A stretch of DNA of 64,000 nt from Colwellia psychrerythraea (lineage in GTDB: Bacteria > Pseudomonadota > Gammaproteobacteria > Enterobacterales > Alteromonadaceae), in assembly GCF_000764185.1 (NCBI RefSeq), contig NZ_JQEC01000033.1, positions 1-64,000 on the forward strand, in the 5' to 3' direction. How positions within the stretch are numbered: position 1 is the first letter of the stretch; each line of letters begins with the position of its first letter. A program made the translations under genes and the position numbers. Shown here one piece after another: positions 59,741 to 64,000 of the stretch. The notes below the pieces were generated by a model. The model saw only the letters and a list, made by a program, of their open reading frames with translations. It was not told the DNA's origin and did not search any database.

Positions 59741-60220
59741 TTACTTAATACGGAAGTGGCGACGTACGCGACGTAACAATAAAAATACCCAAGGCCAAAG
59801 TACTATAGTGGTAATCACTGGATATAAATAATTAGGCAGGAAGACAACATCACTTAAAAAGCGCTGTAACCAAAATACTACCAGATGATATTGTGCGGAA
59901 AGTACACCGATGATTAATGCTTGCTGCCAAACGGAGAAGTTTCGAATTTTTTGAAAGTTAACCACGATAATATAAACCGATAATGCCATAGCACAAGCAT
60001 GCACCCCTAATACAGAACCAAGTAAGACATCAAGAATAAAACCCATTACCCAAGCCGTAATAATATTTACTTTATTCGGTAAAGCTAGGCACCAATAAAC
60101 CAATACAATTAAGACCCAATCGGGGCGAAACGCATCAACACTCAGTGGCATAGGAGTAATACTGGCCATTATAGCTATGAGCAAGGTCAACAAAATCACG
60201 ATGCCATTATTGCTAAACAT
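59741..60220 (-). CDS. mreD: Rod-shape protein MreD
   Basis: 159 residues, with about five membrane helices. GFILDVLLGSVLGVHACAMAL is the conserved segment. Part of the elongasome with MreC, MreB and RodA/PBP2. Start overlaps the mreC stop by one base. Confidence 0.93.
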   Translation of the reverse strand: MFSNNGIVILLTLLIAIMASITPMPLSVDAFRPDWVLIVLVYWCLALPNKVNIITAWVMGFILDVLLGSVLGVHACAMALSVYIIVVNFQKIRNFSVWQQALIIGVLSAQYHLVVFWLQRFLSDVVFLPNYLYPVITTIVLWPWVFLLLRRVRRHFRIK

Positions 60221-61116
60221 TATGACTTACCTGCTTTGCTAGAGTTTTTTAACGAGCCAGAGTTTGTCTTTGATGCCTCTGCAGAGGGTTCTTTTGTCGT
60301 TTCTTTAGAAAGTAATAACATATACCGTAACCTATCAATTTGCGCTACCGGCTGGCTGTAAATAGTCGCAAACTCACGGGATTCATCAGTACGTACTAAC
60401 ACAACACGAGAAACAGGGTAGCCCTCTGGATATTTGCCACCTAAACCTGAGGTGACTAACAGATCACCTTCTTTGACATCGGCACTGTGTGCGACAAAAT
60501 TATGTATAAGTCGGTCTATCTGACCGCTGCCTGAAGCAATAAGCCTTAAGCCATTACGCTGAATACGTACCGGGATTGCATGTGATATATCACTTATTAG
60601 AATAACTCTCGAACTACTGGCACCTACATGTAATATTTGTCCAACAATGCCTTTTTCATCAAGTACTGGCTGGCCTTCATAAACGCCATCATTTGTACCG
60701 CGATTAATCACTACTTGATGCGAATAGGGATCGCTATCAACAGATAATATTTCGGCAAACATTTTTTTAATTTCACCACGAACGGGTGACGACAGCAACG
60801 AACGTAAGCGTTCATTTTCTTGGCGAACAATATCGAGTTGCATTGCTTGTTCATGAAAAAACAGCTCATTTTCACGGAAATGTTGATTTTCTTTCATTAA
60901 TTGCTGACGAATAACAATATTTTCTGATGCCCAAGTCATCATTTGTTTAGGCGCATTGGCCATATATTGCAGAGGGCTAACCAGTGACTGTAAATAACCA
61001 CGGGCAGTTTCAAAGCTCGCCATTTTATGATCGAAAAAAATCAAGGCTGCAGAACAAAGCAGTACCAAAGTAAGCCGCTGCGCTGGTGATGTGCCTTGAT
61101 TAAAAATTGGGTTCAT
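60220..61116 (-). CDS. mreC: Rod-shape protein MreC
   Basis: 298 residues: N-terminal membrane helix (about 15-30), coiled coil (about 70-110, LFFHEQAMQLDIVRQENERL), and two beta-barrels (SDPYSHQVVINRGTNDGVYEGQPV, VTSGLGGKYPEGYPV). A Ser/Lys-rich tail follows. It scaffolds the elongasome in the periplasm. A structured 171-base spacer separates it from mreB. Confidence 0.95.
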   Translation of the reverse strand: MNPIFNQGTSPAQRLTLVLLCSAALIFFDHKMASFETARGYLQSLVSPLQYMANAPKQMMTWASENIVIRQQLMKENQHFRENELFFHEQAMQLDIVRQENERLRSLLSSPVRGEIKKMFAEILSVDSDPYSHQVVINRGTNDGVYEGQPVLDEKGIVGQILHVGASSSRVILISDISHAIPVRIQRNGLRLIASGSGQIDRLIHNFVAHSADVKEGDLLVTSGLGGKYPEGYPVSRVVLVRTDESREFATIYSQPVAQIDRLRYMLLLSKETTKEPSAEASKTNSGSLKNSSKAGKS

Positions 61117-61122
61117 AAAAAG

Positions 61123-61158
61123 TCAGTTATGAAGAGTGTTGTGCAAAGACACAACTGA
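61123..61158 (-). repeat. Small hairpin just upstream of mreC
   Basis: GTTGTG (61138-61143) pairs with CACAAC (61150-61155), with outer TCAGTT/AACTGA (61123-61128, 61153-61158) as an alternative pairing. It lies in the untranslated region close to the mreC start. Confidence 0.4.
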
Positions 61159-61185
61159 TAAAAATAAAGCTGAGATGTTTTTGCA

Positions 61186-61269
61186 GCTAATGACTCCAAG
61201 TACAAAGCAATAGCACGGAGTTGACGCTAGTCAATGAGTACTTTTTCTGAAGTCATTGGAGTCATTAGC
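61186..61269 (-). repeat. Nested inverted repeat between mreB and mreC
   Basis: GCTAATGACTCCAA (61186-61199) is the exact complement of TTGGAGTCATTAGC (61256-61269). Inside, AAGTAC pairs with GTACTT, and at the centre TTGAC pairs with GTCAA across a GCTA loop. Most of the spacer is thus one large hairpin. Possible roles are attenuation or mRNA processing between highly expressed mreB and mreC, or a MITE-like insertion. Confidence 0.7.
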
Positions 61270-61287
61270 AATAAAAACTTCCAGCGG

Positions 61288-62355
<1,068 letters not shown>

Positions 62356-62460
62356 CTAATTAAGAAGACGCTGTTAAGTTGCGAATAACAGATCGGATAA
62401 TCATACCTTAGTATTTGTCTAATGTGTTGCTTTTTTAAAAGAAAGCACTAAAGAAAAGTC

Positions 62461-62487
62461 AAAAAAATGAGACACAAGTCTCATTTT
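62461..62487 (-). terminator. Terminator of the mshQ-like gene
   Basis: On the minus strand AAAATGAGAC pairs with GTCTCATTTT across a 4-base loop and runs into seven T, about 25 bases after the stop codon. Confidence 0.85.
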
Positions 62488-62511
62488 CATATCTAGTAGT
62501 ATTTGCTTACT

Positions 62512-64000
62512 TTATTTATCTATCTCGCGCTGATAAATAATACGGTCGTTACCACGAAAAAGACCGAATGTTAATTTTGCTGTCGGGTTATTATCAAAAT
62601 CACTGTCATTATTCCAATCATACTGCAACCAAGGTGGCACTTGGTATTCAACTTCAAGTGAACCAATCTTACCCGCCCCTGGCGCAGAAAAAAGTAACCA
62701 TTGATATAAGCCACTGACAAAACTTTTATTTAGATCGGCAAAACTTGCATCTGTATCCGTAGGTACCAGGTTATCAAAACCATCTAAGTCAGCTAAACGG
62801 TAATTCCACAGAGGCATCCCTCCATCACCTATATTGCCGGTAAGATCTTTAACACCGACAGAAGGAACTAAGCAGTTTTCTTCATCGTTTGTTATAAAAT
62901 TAGTACCGTCAAAGTGCTGAATAAACATGGTTACCGGTAAGTTTGACGTTTCAGGGCCATAGCTATTTTCAAGTAACCACCTACCAAAATGTACTTCAAC
63001 TCCGGTAGTAATGACTTTCTCTGTAGCGATAATATTTGTATCACTGCCGCTATAGAGTTTTACCTCGTCACCATCTTCGACACTTGTAACAAGAAAAGGG
63101 ATATTAACTGAAAAAGGTTGCAGTTTTGAGTGTTTGTTATGTTCATAAATAAAGTGGTCTTGCTGATTAAATGTGTATGAAACAAAGTCATTTGTACCAA
63201 TTGCATCAGGCTCATCACCTGCACTCATATTTGCGCTAAGCTGAACCTTTTCCAAAGGTACTGTTGGAAAAAGACGAGGCATTGAATTATCAGCTGTTGG
63301 TGCAGGTATTGTGATGCCTGATGAAGTCAACTTCATATAGCCATCTTCTGTGTAGTTTTTCGTGATATTACCACTTCGATTAAATGCCGTTATGTGTATG
63401 GTAGGTGATAAGAAATCCGCATATGAAATAGCACCAACGGTATTGCCACTATTATCTCTAGTTTGTCCTGCATATGCCCAATCATCGGTCTCTGGATAGG
63501 TAATAAGATCACAGGTCGAATAGTGATAAGCGCTCAGTTCTCCGTGAACTCCAACAGTCTGAGTAAAATATGCAGGTATAAACCTACCAACATCGGCACT
63601 ACTTTCAGCTTTATATACACCGGATCCATAATTGTTGTCTCGGATATAGAGCTTAGTTAATCCTACCTCGCTATAGGTTGCAGTATTAAACTCATACTTA
63701 CCATTTAAATCAAATACCACCTCTGCTGCGTCAGAGTAACCTAAAGACCCATCATTAAGCTGACTAGAAATACTCTCGCTATTACTATATTTCAAGGTGC
63801 CTTCAGCACCTCCAGATGTAGGTCCTGTCCGCTCAAGTTGTAATTGAGCTTGTTGCGCAATGTAGTTAGTTGTTGCATTGTTGTCAGCATTCTCGGCAGT
63901 GAACGATATGGTAAAATCATCTCCTGCAACCTGTTTTTTAGTTGTCGGAGAAGTAGTGGTTGTATTATCTAAAATTATACTGCCATTTTCTGCAACAACA
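62512..64000 (-). CDS. mshQ: MshQ-like MSHA pilus-locus protein, C-terminal part (cut by window edge)
   Basis: The minus-strand frame is open from its stop at 62512 through the window edge, giving about 495 residues. A TTG at 63795 is not the start, since coding continues upstream (ending VAGDDFTISFTAENADNNAT and other Ser/Thr-rich sequence). The C-terminus KLTFGLFRGNDRIIYQREI resembles the GNDRVIYWRE ending of MshQ (DUF6701), and position upstream of mreB matches Vibrio, where mshQ precedes mreB. Surface or secreted component of a mannose-sensitive haemagglutinin pilus locus. Confidence 0.75.
   Translation of the reverse strand, partial: VVAENGSIILDNTTTTSPTTKKQVAGDDFTISFTAENADNNATTNYIAQQAQLQLERTGPTSGGAEGTLKYSNSESISSQLNDGSLGYSDAAEVVFDLNGKYEFNTATYSEVGLTKLYIRDNNYGSGVYKAESSADVGRFIPAYFTQTVGVHGELSAYHYSTCDLITYPETDDWAYAGQTRDNSGNTVGAISYADFLSPTIHITAFNRSGNITKNYTEDGYMKLTSSGITIPAPTADNSMPRLFPTVPLEKVQLSANMSAGDEPDAIGTNDFVSYTFNQQDHFIYEHNKHSKLQPFSVNIPFLVTSVEDGDEVKLYSGSDTNIIATEKVITTGVEVHFGRWLLENSYGPETSNLPVTMFIQHFDGTNFITNDEENCLVPSVGVKDLTGNIGDGGMPLWNYRLADLDGFDNLVPTDTDASFADLNKSFVSGLYQWLLFSAPGAGKIGSLEVEYQVPPWLQYDWNNDSDFDNNPTAKLTFGLFRGNDRIIYQREIDK

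Noticed and set aside
63795..63795. TTG at 63795 as the start of the mshQ-like gene
   Set aside because: The same frame stays open to the window edge with protein-like sequence, and no ribosome site precedes the TTG.

Overview
The window is an AT-rich stretch of a gammaproteobacterial chromosome. Gene content and order (mdh-argR, lptD-surA-pdxA-rsmA-apaH, mlaFEDCB-ibaG-murA, kdsD-kdsC-lptCAB-rpoN-hpf-ptsN-rapZ-ptsO, mreBCD-maf-rng-yhdP-nit-tldD, mshQ next to mreB) point to a marine member of the Alteromonadales. A Colwellia-like organism is the best guess, but that is an inference from gene order, base composition and protein style, not a database match. No rRNA, tRNA, CRISPR array, prophage or complete insertion sequence was seen. 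|| Layout. 1-6.7 kb is the most accessory part: the N-terminal half of an AraC-type regulator (cut by the window edge), a secreted protein with one c-type haem site and two PPC domains, and a secreted copper radical oxidase of the galactose/glyoxal oxidase family with its active-site residues intact. 6.8-12.4 kb is housekeeping: folA, obg, rpmA, rplU, ispB, mdh, argR. 12.4-17.5 kb has a large hybrid sensor kinase and a PIN-PhoH ATPase. 17.9-22.7 kb has rapA, rluA and a DUF3530-type secreted hydrolase-like gene. 22.8-30.4 kb has djlA divergent from the lptD-surA-pdxA-rsmA-apaH operon, which lacks apaG. 30.6-33.1 kb has a chemoreceptor and a cold-shock gene with a long leader. 33.6-38.6 kb (minus strand) is the Mla lipid-transport operon plus ibaG and murA; 38.9-47.0 kb (plus strand) is the LPS export, sigma-54 and PTS-Ntr operon. 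47.3-53.6 kb has mgtE, pmbA, yjgA (darP), tldD and a nitrilase-family gene. 53.5-62.3 kb is yhdP, rng, maf and mreDCB on the minus strand. 62.5 kb to the edge is the C-terminal part of an MshQ-like pilus-locus protein. || Common themes. Much of the window serves the envelope: KDO synthesis (kdsD, kdsC), LPS transport (lptCAB, lptD), outer-membrane protein folding (surA, djlA), phospholipid asymmetry (mla, yhdP), peptidoglycan (murA) and cell shape (mreBCD). || Non-coding structure. The best repeat finding is two copies of one ~220-bp MITE-like element, with imperfect terminal inverted repeats and flanking TA dinucleotides, at 33202-33432 and 48667-48888 in opposite orientation. Other points are several near-perfect inverted repeats, three short tandem repeats of 3.7-3.8 units in spacers, a 10-C tract at the lptB start, and a consensus sigma-70 promoter placing a ~185-nt leader before the cold-shock gene.
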